NCBI GenBank assembly: GCA_023437345.1
Contig: JAEZGC010000316.1
Coordinates: forward strand, 1-13,789
Source: Actinomycetes bacterium
GTDB taxonomy: Bacteria > Actinomycetota > Actinomycetes > Propionibacteriales > Propionibacteriaceae
Direction: 5' to 3'
DNA length: 13,789 bases
The position numbers and the translations under genes are program-made. Numbering within the stretch: position 1 is the first letter of the stretch; every line of letters begins with the position of its first letter. The notes under the pieces were generated by a model. That model saw only the letters and a program-made list of their open reading frames with translations. It made no database searches and was not told where the DNA came from. Positions 1 to 5,899 of this stretch are shown here, piece after piece.

Positions 1-537
1 GATCTTGCGAGCGGCCCGGCGGGCGGCGAGCTCGTCGCCGGCAGCCGGCTCGGCGCTCGCCTCGGCGGTGCGCGCGGAGGGCAGCTCGGCGAGGGTGCCC
101 TCGATCTCCTGCCAGACGCCGCCGATCGCGATGCCGAACACGCCCTGACCGCCCTGCAGCAGGTCGATGATCTCGTCGTTGCTGGTGCACTCGTAGACCG
201 AGACGCCGTCGCTCATCAGCGTGACCTCGGTGAGGTCCTGGACGCCGCGGGCGCGCAGGTGCTCGATGGCGGTGCGGATCTGCTGCAGCGAGACGCCGGC
301 GTCGATCAGCCGCTTGATGACCTTCAGGATCAGGATGTCGCGGAAGCTGTAGAGCCGCTGCGTGCCCGACCCCCCGGCCGGACGGATCTCGGGCACCACC
401 AGGCCGGTGCGGGCCCAGTAGTCGAGCTGGCGGTAGGTGATGTCCGCGGCGCGGCAGGCGACCGGGCCGCGGAACCCGAGGTCGTCGGGCAACGGCGAGA
501 AGTCGCCGTCGAACAGGGTTTCCTGTGTCTTGGTCAC
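1..537 (-). CDS. resR: MerR-family regulator, ResR (Rv1830)-like, 3' end cut by window
   Basis: A DNA-binding transcription regulator whose Mycobacterium tuberculosis relative, Rv1830/ResR, is linked to growth control and post-antibiotic recovery. The window edge cuts the gene after 179 codons; the family is about 225 residues. Seen: an N-terminal MerR winged helix at about residues 28-95, including TYRQLDYWARTGLV and SGTQRLYSFRDI, which is typical of this subgroup. A conserved segment follows, including TLMSDG, VYEC and DLLQGGQGVFGIAIGGVW (about 106-142), before an Ala/Glu-rich tail. The start is GTG at 535-537, with a GAGGA ribosome site about 6 bases upstream; MTKTQETLFDGD matches the usual start of this family. 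It lies 136 bases downstream of the DUF151 gene. That gap holds a promoter-like sequence and a perfect dyad, so it probably has its own promoter. The FtsR-like paralogue lies two genes upstream. Family assignment is firm; orthology with ResR rests on sequence and gene order. Confidence 0.9.
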   Translation of the reverse strand, partial: MTKTQETLFDGDFSPLPDDLGFRGPVACRAADITYRQLDYWARTGLVVPEIRPAGGSGTQRLYSFRDILILKVIKRLIDAGVSLQQIRTAIEHLRARGVQDLTEVTLMSDGVSVYECTSNDEIIDLLQGGQGVFGIAIGGVWQEIEGTLAELPSARTAEASAEPAAGDELAARRAARKI

Positions 538-579
538 GTCGTCCTCGTTCCGCTCCAATGCCGTACCGCTGCGAAACGA

Positions 580-608
580 CGGTAACCGCCGCCGCTGGCG
601 GGGGTCAA
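580..608 (-). promoter_or_regulatory. Predicted promoter of the ResR-like gene
   Basis: Read on the minus strand, TTGACC (603-608) is followed after 17 bases by TTACCG (580-585). This is a good -35 with a tolerable actinobacterial -10. It predicts a start near 573 and a leader of about 35 bases ahead of the GTG at 537. The spacing is ordinary, not the stretched 19-20 bases of classical MerR promoters. Inference from sequence only. Confidence 0.4.
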
Positions 609-640
609 CGACACGCCGCACTCCCCCGCAACCTGCGCCG

Positions 641-656
641 AGTCTCAACTGAGACT
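641..656. promoter_or_regulatory. Perfect 7+2+7 palindrome, candidate MerR-type operator
   Basis: AGTCTCA-AC-TGAGACT is a perfect inverted repeat. Outward on the right it continues as TTGAG, which also pairs with the internal CTCAA to give CTCAA-N7-TTGAG. CTCAA/TTGAG arms resemble known MerR-family sites such as the SoxR box. It lies 17 bases after the DUF151 stop and about 33 bases upstream of the predicted -35 of the ResR-like gene, suiting an activator or autoregulatory site. As RNA it would be a hairpin with only a 2-base loop and no U-run, so a terminator is less likely. Confidence 0.5.
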
Positions 657-673
657 TGAGGATCAACGCGCGA

Positions 674-1141
674 CTAGAAGTCGTCAGGGCTGACCGAGTC
701 GAGGAACTCGCGGAACTTCTCCACCTCCTCCTCCCCGCCCGGCGCCTCGACGGGGGCCGCCGCGACGCCGGCCTGGTCGAGCACTTCCTCGGTGCAGCGG
801 ATCGGGCACCCGGCCCGCAGCGCGAGCGCGATGGCATCCGAGGGACGCGCCGCCAGGGTGGCGCCCTGCACCTGCAGCTCGGCGAAGAACTGGCCGTCCT
901 CGTAGCCGACTATCCGCACCTCCTCGAGGGTGCCGGTCAGCGCGGCGAGCAGGTCGCCGACAAGGTCGTGGACACAGGGCCGCGAGGGATCGGGCTCCTC
1001 GGTGGCGGACACGATCGCCGACGCTCCCCCGGCGCTCATCCAGATCGGCAGCAGCCTGCCGCCGCCGGCCTCCTGCAGGACCACCACGGGCGCGGTGCCC
1101 GAGGTGCTCACCCGTACTTCGTGGACACTGAGTTCGCGCAC
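674..1141 (-). CDS. DUF151 bifunctional nuclease-domain protein (Rv1829-like)
   Basis: A 155-residue protein of the DUF151/BFN family. Some members are reported to have DNase and RNase activity, but the cellular role in bacteria is poorly defined. Seen: VVVLQE followed by LPIWMSAGGASAI (about 20-43), the family's first conserved block; ARPSDAIALALRAGCPI (98-114), its signature block; and an acidic tail ending FREFLDSVSPDDF, as in mycobacterial homologues. Full length. The start is GTG at 1139-1141, with AGGAGG 8 bases upstream. It begins 12 bases after the FtsR-like gene stops, so it is almost certainly cotranscribed with it. Family assignment is secure; nuclease activity here is inferred from the family only. 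Confidence 0.93.
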   Translation of the reverse strand: MRELSVHEVRVSTSGTAPVVVLQEAGGGRLLPIWMSAGGASAIVSATEEPDPSRPCVHDLVGDLLAALTGTLEEVRIVGYEDGQFFAELQVQGATLAARPSDAIALALRAGCPIRCTEEVLDQAGVAAAPVEAPGGEEEVEKFREFLDSVSPDDF

Positions 1142-1153
1142 CTCACCACCCTC

Positions 1154-1843
1154 CTACTGCGGTAGCTGCGACCGCATGATCGCGGCGTGGGCGTGCAGCA
1201 CCAGCTGCATCACCTCTGCGGGGAGCTGCCGGGATCCGGGATTCCGCCGCAGGTGCGGCGCTATCGCCTGCTCGATCAGCCCCACCTCGCGCTCGGCGGC
1301 CTGCTTCACCACCCGCAGGTGTCGCGCGTCGATCCCGAAGGCACCCAGCTTGCGGGCAATCACCGCGACGGTGAGCGCGTCGCGGCCGTAGTACACGGTT
1401 CCGCGCCGGGGGACGACCAGCGCATGCTTCTCCAGCTCGGTCAGCGCGGCCTCGCCCAGCCCGCTGAGCCGCAGCAGCTCGCGCCGGGTCACCCGGATCG
1501 GACGCTTCGGCGCCGGCGTCTGCGGCGTCACCACCTGGGCCGGTTCGACCGCCTCCGACGGCGGCACCGGCGGCGCCAGGCTGGGCGGCGGTTCGCCGCG
1601 GTCCATCATGTCGAGGTGCTCGCGGATCACCTTCAGCGGAAGGTAGTGGTTCTTCTGGACGTCGAGGATGTAACGCAGCCGGTCGATGTCGGAGTCGGCG
1701 TAGCGGCGGTAGCCGGACGGGGCCCGCTCAGGCGAGATCAGCCCTTCGGACTCCAGGAAGCGGATCTTCGAGATCGACACGTCGGGGAAGTCGGGCTTGA
1801 GCACCGAGAGCACCTGCCCGCTGCTCCGCAGGCCAATGGCCAT
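1154..1843 (-). CDS. ftsR: MerR-family regulator, FtsR (Rv1828)-like
   Basis: A transcription regulator of 229 residues. The Corynebacterium homologue FtsR activates ftsZ, so a role in cell-division gene control is likely. Seen: an N-terminal winged helix at about 10-80, with SISKIRFLESEGL, SPERAPSGYRRY and HYLPLKVIREHLD, matching the Rv1828 group. A Pro-rich linker (about 84-115) leads to a C-terminal helical domain that opens with VTRRELLRLSGL. The domain probably senses a ligand or mediates dimerisation; no metal-binding cysteines are present, so this is not a metal-sensing MerR. The ATG at 1841-1843 overlaps the last base of the GarA-type gene stop (TGATG), showing translational coupling. 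DUF151 follows after 12 bases. It may bind the dyads upstream of garA and resR, but that is untested. Confidence 0.92.
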   Translation of the reverse strand: MAIGLRSSGQVLSVLKPDFPDVSISKIRFLESEGLISPERAPSGYRRYADSDIDRLRYILDVQKNHYLPLKVIREHLDMMDRGEPPPSLAPPVPPSEAVEPAQVVTPQTPAPKRPIRVTRRELLRLSGLGEAALTELEKHALVVPRRGTVYYGRDALTVAVIARKLGAFGIDARHLRVVKQAAEREVGLIEQAIAPHLRRNPGSRQLPAEVMQLVLHAHAAIMRSQLPQ

Positions 1844-2334
1844 CAGCCCTGCCCGGACGGTCCGCTGAAGAAGACCATGCGGAACTTGCCGATCTGCACC
1901 TCGTCGCCGCGGCGCAGCGCCACCGGCTCCTCGATCAGAGCCCGGTTGACGTAGGTGCCGTTGAGGCTGTTCTCGTCGCTGATCCAGATCAGGCCGTCGC
2001 GGCGGGTGAACCGGGCGTGGTGGCGGGAGACCGTGATGTCGTCGAGGAAGATGTCGCAGCGCGGGTGGCGGCCGGCGGTGGTGACGTCGGCGTCGATCAG
2101 GTAGCGGGCGCCGGCGTTGGTGCCGTGCGGCACCAGCAGCAGCGCCGAGGCTTCCGGCAGCGCCTCCACAGCGGCGCGGTCGTCGGCGTCGAGGTCCTCG
2201 AACTGGAAGTCGTCGGAGACGGCGGGGATGACGCGGGTGGTGTCGCCGGACACCTTGGCGAGGCTTGCGCCGCAGTGTGGGCAGAAGTTGCTGGCCTCGG
2301 TCACGTCATGGCCACAGGCGGGACATCTCATCAT
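1843..2334 (-). CDS. garA: GarA/OdhI-type FHA protein with an N-terminal zinc ribbon
   Basis: A phosphothreonine-dependent switch protein of 163 residues. In mycobacteria and corynebacteria GarA/OdhI, controlled by Ser/Thr kinases such as PknG, inhibits 2-oxoglutarate dehydrogenase and affects glutamate metabolism. Seen: a C-terminal FHA domain at about 64-155, with AGRHP, SRHHA and NSLNGTYVN as phosphopeptide-binding motifs and DEVQIGKFRMVFF as in GarA. DTTRV at 31-35 corresponds to the ETTS phosphorylation site, with Thr32/Thr33 as candidates. CPACG (4-8) and CPHCG (18-22) make a four-cysteine zinc ribbon, which M. tuberculosis GarA lacks. The start is the first of two ATG codons, with GGGAGG 7 bases upstream. 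It sits between gcvH and the FtsR-like gene, as in mycobacteria. Kinase control is inferred from the conserved site. Confidence 0.93.
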   Translation of the reverse strand: MMRCPACGHDVTEASNFCPHCGASLAKVSGDTTRVIPAVSDDFQFEDLDADDRAAVEALPEASALLLVPHGTNAGARYLIDADVTTAGRHPRCDIFLDDITVSRHHARFTRRDGLIWISDENSLNGTYVNRALIEEPVALRRGDEVQIGKFRMVFFSGPSGQG

Positions 2335-2375
2335 CTGCCATCCTCCCTGTGCTCGGCTGCGGTGCAGAGACTGAC

Positions 2376-2394
2376 GCTGAGGTAGACCCTCAGC
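2376..2394. promoter_or_regulatory. 7+5+7 dyad between gcvH and garA (operator or stem-loop)
   Basis: On the plus strand, GCTGAGG-TAGAC-CCTCAGC is a perfect 7-base inverted repeat. It begins immediately after the gcvH stop codon and lies 42 bases before the garA start. It could be a short terminator hairpin for gcvH, though no U-tract follows, or an operator for garA. The nearby ACTGA...TGAGG resembles ACTGAGACTTGAGG at the resR dyad, which favours an operator. Confidence 0.45.
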
Positions 2395-2775
2395 CTACCC
2401 AGAGACCTGCTCGCCGTACTCGTCGGCGTCCATCAGGTCGTCGAGTTCCTCGGGGTCGGCCAGCTCGAGCTCGAACAGCCAGCCGTCGCCGTAGGGGTCG
2501 GCGTTGATGGTTTCGGGGGCGCCGTTGAGCAGCTCGTTGACAGCGGTGACCACGCCGGACGCCGGGGAGAACACGTCGGAGACGCTCTTGGTGGACTCGA
2601 CCTCGGCGCAGGCATCGTCGAGGGCGACCTCCTCACCCACCTGCGGCAGCGACACGTAGACGACGTCGCCGAGCTGCTCGGCGGCGTAGTCGGTGATCCC
2701 GACCCTGGCGGTGGGGCCGGAGCCGAGGCGCACCCACTCGTGCTTGGCTGTGTAGCGGAGGTCGTCTGGGAACAC
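2395..2775 (-). CDS. gcvH: Glycine cleavage system H protein
   Basis: The lipoyl-carrying shuttle of the glycine cleavage complex, 126 residues, full length and cytoplasmic. It transfers the aminomethyl group between the P and T proteins. Seen: YTAKHEWVRL (8-17), GITDYAAEQLGDVVYVSLPQ (26-45) and VESTKSVSD, with Lys63 as the lipoylation site; then SPASG and DPYGDGWLFELE near the end, all diagnostic. The start is GTG at 2773-2775 with AAGGAG 7 bases upstream. No gcvT or gcvP is present, so the partners must be elsewhere; an isolated gcvH beside garA is also seen in mycobacteria. The 67-base gap upstream holds TAAGGTAATGA (2806-2816 on the minus strand), which could give a -10, but I find no convincing -35. 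No glycine riboswitch is visible. Confidence 0.97.
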   Translation of the reverse strand: MFPDDLRYTAKHEWVRLGSGPTARVGITDYAAEQLGDVVYVSLPQVGEEVALDDACAEVESTKSVSDVFSPASGVVTAVNELLNGAPETINADPYGDGWLFELELADPEELDDLMDADEYGEQVSG

Positions 2776-2842
2776 GAGAGGCTCCTTGTCGCTGGGTAGG
2801 TCTCGTCATTACCTTACCGATTGGCGCGCCCCGGCGTACCAC

Positions 2843-3595
2843 TCACGCCGGACGCGCGAACCGCGGTGTGACGGCGGGTCGCACCGACGCGACCAGTACC
2901 CGTTCCTGGCTCGAGATCGATACCGCGCCACCGATGCCAGGGTCCTGGATCTCGCTGACCAGCCCGCCCCGGAACCGCAACGCTTCGGTGAGGGCGTGCG
3001 GCTCGCCGATCGCCTCGATGACTATCGGACGGTGCACCGTCACCCCGTCGACCACCAGTTCGTCACCGCTGCTGCCGACCCAGGTGGCGGCGACCACCCG
3101 GACGGTGTCGTTCAGCTCGATCACCTCGGCGCCGGCGTCGCGCAACTCCTCGATGGCGTTGAGCAGCATGGTGTCGCGCACCGCGTGGGCCGGGTCGTCG
3201 ATCACCACCCTGATCCCCTGCCCCGCGGCGGGCGCGGTGCCGCTGAGGATGGACAGGGCGTCGCGGCGGCGTCCGGCCTCCTCCAGCGCGACCCGCTGCC
3301 GGTCGGCCCCGCTCTGCAACTGCTGCTGGGTCTGGCGCAGCTGCGCGATCTCGGCCTCCAGCCGGCGCGACTCGGCGGTCAGGTCGTCAAGGATCGCGAT
3401 CAGGTCGGCACGCCGCAGGCTCGAGTAGTCCTGCTCGTCGGAGCGGGACCTGACCTGCAGGGTGATCACCAGGCCGCAGACCAGCAGGATGACCCCCACC
3501 AGCAGATGCGAACGGGTGGGGCGCACCATCAACCGCAGCAACTCACCCGCCCGGCGGGCGGGCGGGCGCTGCGGCGTGCTCGGGGGTTCAGGCAC
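2843..3595 (-). CDS. DUF881 membrane-anchored coiled-coil protein (Rv1825-like)
   Basis: A 250-residue protein of DUF881, a family of unknown function related to Bacillus YlxX/YlxW near the division genes. Seen: a basic, Pro-rich cytoplasmic N-terminus (1-29); one membrane segment at 31-48 (LLVGVILLVCGLVITLQV); a charged helical coiled coil at about 60-115; then the globular DUF881 domain at about 118-240, with GIRVVIDDP, LLNAIEELRDAGAEVIELND and AIGEPHALTEALRFRGG. Predicted topology places the coiled coil and domain outside the membrane. The GTG start at 3593-3595 overlaps the end of sbp by 8 bases, indicating coupled translation. It is one of two DUF881 paralogues flanking sbp. A division or envelope role is inferred from context only. 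Confidence 0.9.
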   Translation of the reverse strand: MPEPPSTPQRPPARRAGELLRLMVRPTRSHLLVGVILLVCGLVITLQVRSRSDEQDYSSLRRADLIAILDDLTAESRRLEAEIAQLRQTQQQLQSGADRQRVALEEAGRRRDALSILSGTAPAAGQGIRVVIDDPAHAVRDTMLLNAIEELRDAGAEVIELNDTVRVVAATWVGSSGDELVVDGVTVHRPIVIEAIGEPHALTEALRFRGGLVSEIQDPGIGGAVSISSQERVLVASVRPAVTPRFARPA

Positions 3596-3920
3596 GGAAC
3601 AGCGTCCTGCGGATGGCAGCGGCGTTGGTGAAGATCCTGATGCCCAGCACGACCACGACGGCGGTCGACAGTTGCGCGCCGACCCCGATCTGGTCGCCCA
3701 CCCACACGATGAGGGCGGCGATCAGCACGTTGGAGACGAAGGAGACGGCGAACACCCGGTCGCTGAACGTGCGCTCAAGGTAGGCACGCAGGCCGCCGAA
3801 GATGGCGTCCAGCGCGGCGACGATGGCGATCGGGAGGTAGGGCTGCAGCACGGCCGGCACCGACGGCTGCAGGAACACTCCCAGCGCCACCCCGATCAGC
3901 AACCCGAGGATCGCGTACAC
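3588..3920 (-). CDS. sbp: Small basic protein Sbp, DUF1290 membrane protein (Rv1824-like)
   Basis: A small integral membrane protein of unknown function. The Bacillus homologue sbp lies just upstream of ftsA-ftsZ. I place the start at GTG 3918-3920, giving 110 residues (MYAILGLLIGVALGVF). GGGAGG lies just upstream, and this start follows the preceding DUF881 gene by 16 bases. A longer in-frame ATG at 3986 would overlap that gene and add a non-family, Arg-rich stretch. Seen: membrane segments at about 3-19, 29-46, 57-75 and 82-99; the conserved blocks ALDAIFGGLRAYLE (36-49), FVSNVLIAALIVWVGDQIGV (61-80) and LGIRIFTNAAAIRR (92-105). The gene is sandwiched between two DUF881 paralogues, suggesting one membrane complex. 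Confidence 0.93.
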   Translation of the reverse strand: MYAILGLLIGVALGVFLQPSVPAVLQPYLPIAIVAALDAIFGGLRAYLERTFSDRVFAVSFVSNVLIAALIVWVGDQIGVGAQLSTAVVVVLGIRIFTNAAAIRRTLFRA

Positions 3921-3936
3921 CCGGCACCTCCCGTCC

Positions 3937-4731
3937 TCACTGCGCCACCTGCGCTCGTTCCACCCACAGCCCCGGGTCGGCGGCAAGGGTCAGCTCGTTA
4001 GCCCTGGTGAGCTCGAAGTCGACGCCATAGTTCTGTTGCAGGTAGGCCCACCACTGCCCGCCGGGCGAGCCGGCGAAGCGGCTCACCATCGCATCGGCGT
4101 CACCGATAGCCTCCACCCGGTAGGGGCGGGTCAGCGAGCGGTAGTCGACGGTGATGGCGTCCCCTGCGCTGCGGATCGCGGTGCGCGACGAGAGTCGGTG
4201 GCCGTTGACCGCTATCGCCTCCGCGCCGCTGCGCCACAGCTGGTTGACCAGCTGGCGCAGGTCGGCGTCCACCACCCGCGCCTCGCGGCTGTCGGCGTCG
4301 CCGTCGTCGGCGAGTACGAGGATCCCGGGCCCGGTGACCGCACCGGCCCCGCTGACTGCCTCGAGCTGGCGCAGCTCGGCCTTGGTCTGGGCGTCGAGCC
4401 CGGCCCCGGCGGCGGTCAGGTCGCGGTTGGCGCGGGCCAGGTCGTCGGCTTCGGCGCGCAACTCCTCGATCCGGCGGGCTGCCTGCTCGGCGCGGGACTG
4501 CAGGTCCTCGCGTTCCTGCTGCACCTGGGGCTGGGCGCGCAGCGTGGACGACAGCGAGGTGCCGGCCATCAGACCGAAGACCAGCAGGATGGCGGCCACC
4601 ACGAGCGAACGCCGGGGCGGCTGTGCCGGGGCCGGCGCCGCGTGGTAATCGGGGTCTATCGGTTGCCGGACTATGTCGTTGAGCAGGTCCATGCTCTCGT
4701 CCACCCGGCGCGGTGGCCGGGTCCCGGTCAT
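3937..4731 (-). CDS. DUF881 membrane-anchored coiled-coil protein (Rv1823-like)
   Basis: The second DUF881 paralogue, 264 residues, of unknown function. The start is ATG 4729-4731, which overlaps the preceding phosphatidyltransferase stop in an ATGA junction; an ATG 13 codons further in (4692) is an alternative. Seen: a cytoplasmic N-terminus with VDESMDLLNDIVRQPIDPDY (10-29), a single membrane segment at about 42-61, a strongly charged coiled coil at about 67-125, and the DUF881 domain at about 130-245 with GPGILVLADDG, DLRQLVNQLWRSGAEAIAVN and PYRVEAIGDADAM. It ends ELTLAADPGLWVERAQVAQ, slightly beyond the usual domain end. It is similar in layout to, but clearly diverged from, the paralogue on the other side of sbp, so the two are probably not interchangeable. 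Confidence 0.9.
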   Translation of the reverse strand: MTGTRPPRRVDESMDLLNDIVRQPIDPDYHAAPAPAQPPRRSLVVAAILLVFGLMAGTSLSSTLRAQPQVQQEREDLQSRAEQAARRIEELRAEADDLARANRDLTAAGAGLDAQTKAELRQLEAVSGAGAVTGPGILVLADDGDADSREARVVDADLRQLVNQLWRSGAEAIAVNGHRLSSRTAIRSAGDAITVDYRSLTRPYRVEAIGDADAMVSRFAGSPGGQWWAYLQQNYGVDFELTRANELTLAADPGLWVERAQVAQ

Positions 4732-5339
4732 GGCGTGCTGCCCGTCGCGGCCCGCGGCAGCGGCGGGAAGCGTCGCATCACGTCGAAGCCCTGCCGCAGG
4801 TAGAAGGCGCCGGCCGACCAGTACAGCCAGGTGCCCCAGATCACCAGTGCCCAGCCGAGCACCCGGGCCCACAGCTGCCAGGGCGCGTCCCCGGCGCCCA
4901 GCAGTACCAGCGGCAGGCCGTAGAGCAGGACGAAGGTGGCGGCCTTGCCTATGAAGTGGACCGGCAGGCTGATGAAGCCGCGTGCCCGCAGCGACGGCCA
5001 CAAGGTGAACAGCACCACGTCGCGGGCCACGATGATCACAGCCAGCCACCAGGGCATGATGTCGCGCAGCACGAAGCCGACAAGGGTGGCGAGGATGTAG
5101 AGCCGGTCGGCGGCCGGGTCGAGGACCTGGCCGAGCCGGGAGCGCTGCTTCCATTTGCGCGCCAGGTAGCCGTCGAACCAGTCGGTGGCGGCGCCGGCGG
5201 CCAGCACCACGACGGCGAGGATGTCGTTGTCACGGGCCAGCAGGAGCCACAGGAAGACAGGGACGCCGAGCAGCCGCAGGAAGCTCAGGACGTTGGGAAT
5301 CGTCCAGATCCGCGTCGTGTCATAGGGTTCCCCGGCCAC
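4728..5339 (-). CDS. CDP-alcohol phosphatidyltransferase, PgsA2 (Rv1822)-like
   Basis: A membrane enzyme that joins a CDP-linked lipid to an alcohol acceptor; 203 residues, full length. Seen: the complete family motif D53-x2-D56-G57-x2-A60-R61-x8-G70-x3-D74-x3-D78 (within ATDWFDGYLARKWKQRSRLG and QVLDPAADR), which binds the metal and CDP group, plus about six hydrophobic segments. LPVHFIGKAATF resembles Rv1822 rather than the inositol-phosphate enzyme PgsA1. Rv1822-type proteins have been proposed as cardiolipin synthases or phosphatidylglycerophosphate synthases; sequence alone does not decide the acceptor. The start is GTG 5337-5339 with only a weak ribosome site (TAGG), 20 bases after the HIT gene, so coupling may aid translation. 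Its stop overlaps the next DUF881 start. Confidence 0.9.
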   Translation of the reverse strand: MAGEPYDTTRIWTIPNVLSFLRLLGVPVFLWLLLARDNDILAVVVLAAGAATDWFDGYLARKWKQRSRLGQVLDPAADRLYILATLVGFVLRDIMPWWLAVIIVARDVVLFTLWPSLRARGFISLPVHFIGKAATFVLLYGLPLVLLGAGDAPWQLWARVLGWALVIWGTWLYWSAGAFYLRQGFDVMRRFPPLPRAATGSTP

Positions 5340-5359
5340 GCCGACAGCCTAACAACGAG

Positions 5360-5899
5360 TCAGGCCGGCCAGGCCTGCTGGACCGCCCGGCGGGTCTCCT
5401 CAAGGAGTTGCGGCAACGCCCTGGTCTGGCCGATCACCGGCAGGAAGTTGGCGTCGCCACGCCAGCGCGGCACGACGTGCTGGTGCAGGTGGGCGGCGAT
5501 CCCGGCACCGGCCACCTCCCCCAGGTTCATGCCCACATTGAAGCCGGCCGGGTGGGACACCGACCTGATGACTCCCAACGCCGTGGCGGTCAGCTCGGCG
5601 AGTTCGGCCCGCTCGGGCGGCGTGGCAGCCGAGTAGTCGGAGACGTGCCGGTACGGGCAGACCAGCAGGTGGCCTGGCGAGTAGGGGTACAGGTTCATCA
5701 CCACGTAGGCCAGTTGGCCGCGGTGGACCATCAGGCCTTCGGCATCGTCCCGCTCGGGGGCGAGGCAGAACGGGCAACTGCCCGCGGTGTCGTCGAGCGG
5801 CTTGTTCTCGCCCCCGATGTAGACCATCCGGTGCGGCGTCCAGAGCCGCTGGAAGGCGTCCGGCACCCCGGCGAACGAGCCGGGGTCCTCCGCGGTCAT
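5360..5899 (-). CDS. HIT-family protein, Ap4A phosphorylase/hydrolase type (Rv2613c-like)
   Basis: A nucleotide-binding enzyme of the histidine-triad family, 179 residues. The M. tuberculosis homologue Rv2613c phosphorolyses Ap4A, a by-product of aminoacyl-tRNA synthetases. Seen: the catalytic triad H137-L-H139-Q-H141-VVPRWRGDANF; an N-terminal block LWTPHRMVYI (19-28) typical of this subgroup; and VMNLYPYSPGHLLVCPYRHV (67-86). C42-P-F-C45 is a possible zinc pair that I do not recall in the mycobacterial protein. The ATG at 5897-5899 overlaps the thrS stop (ATGA), so it is translationally coupled to a synthetase. That fits clearance of dinucleotide by-products. Whether it is a phosphorylase or hydrolase cannot be read from the sequence. 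Confidence 0.92.
   Translation of the reverse strand: MTAEDPGSFAGVPDAFQRLWTPHRMVYIGGENKPLDDTAGSCPFCLAPERDDAEGLMVHRGQLAYVVMNLYPYSPGHLLVCPYRHVSDYSAATPPERAELAELTATALGVIRSVSHPAGFNVGMNLGEVAGAGIAAHLHQHVVPRWRGDANFLPVIGQTRALPQLLEETRRAVQQAWPA

Noticed and set aside
2776..2842. Glycine riboswitch upstream of gcvH
   Set aside because: The gap is only 67 bases and shows no tandem aptamer-like structure.
4732..5154. A long N-terminal extension of the second DUF881 protein
   Set aside because: It overlaps the phosphatidyltransferase, which has an intact catalytic motif in its own frame. The ATGA junction at 4728-4731 gives a clear start.
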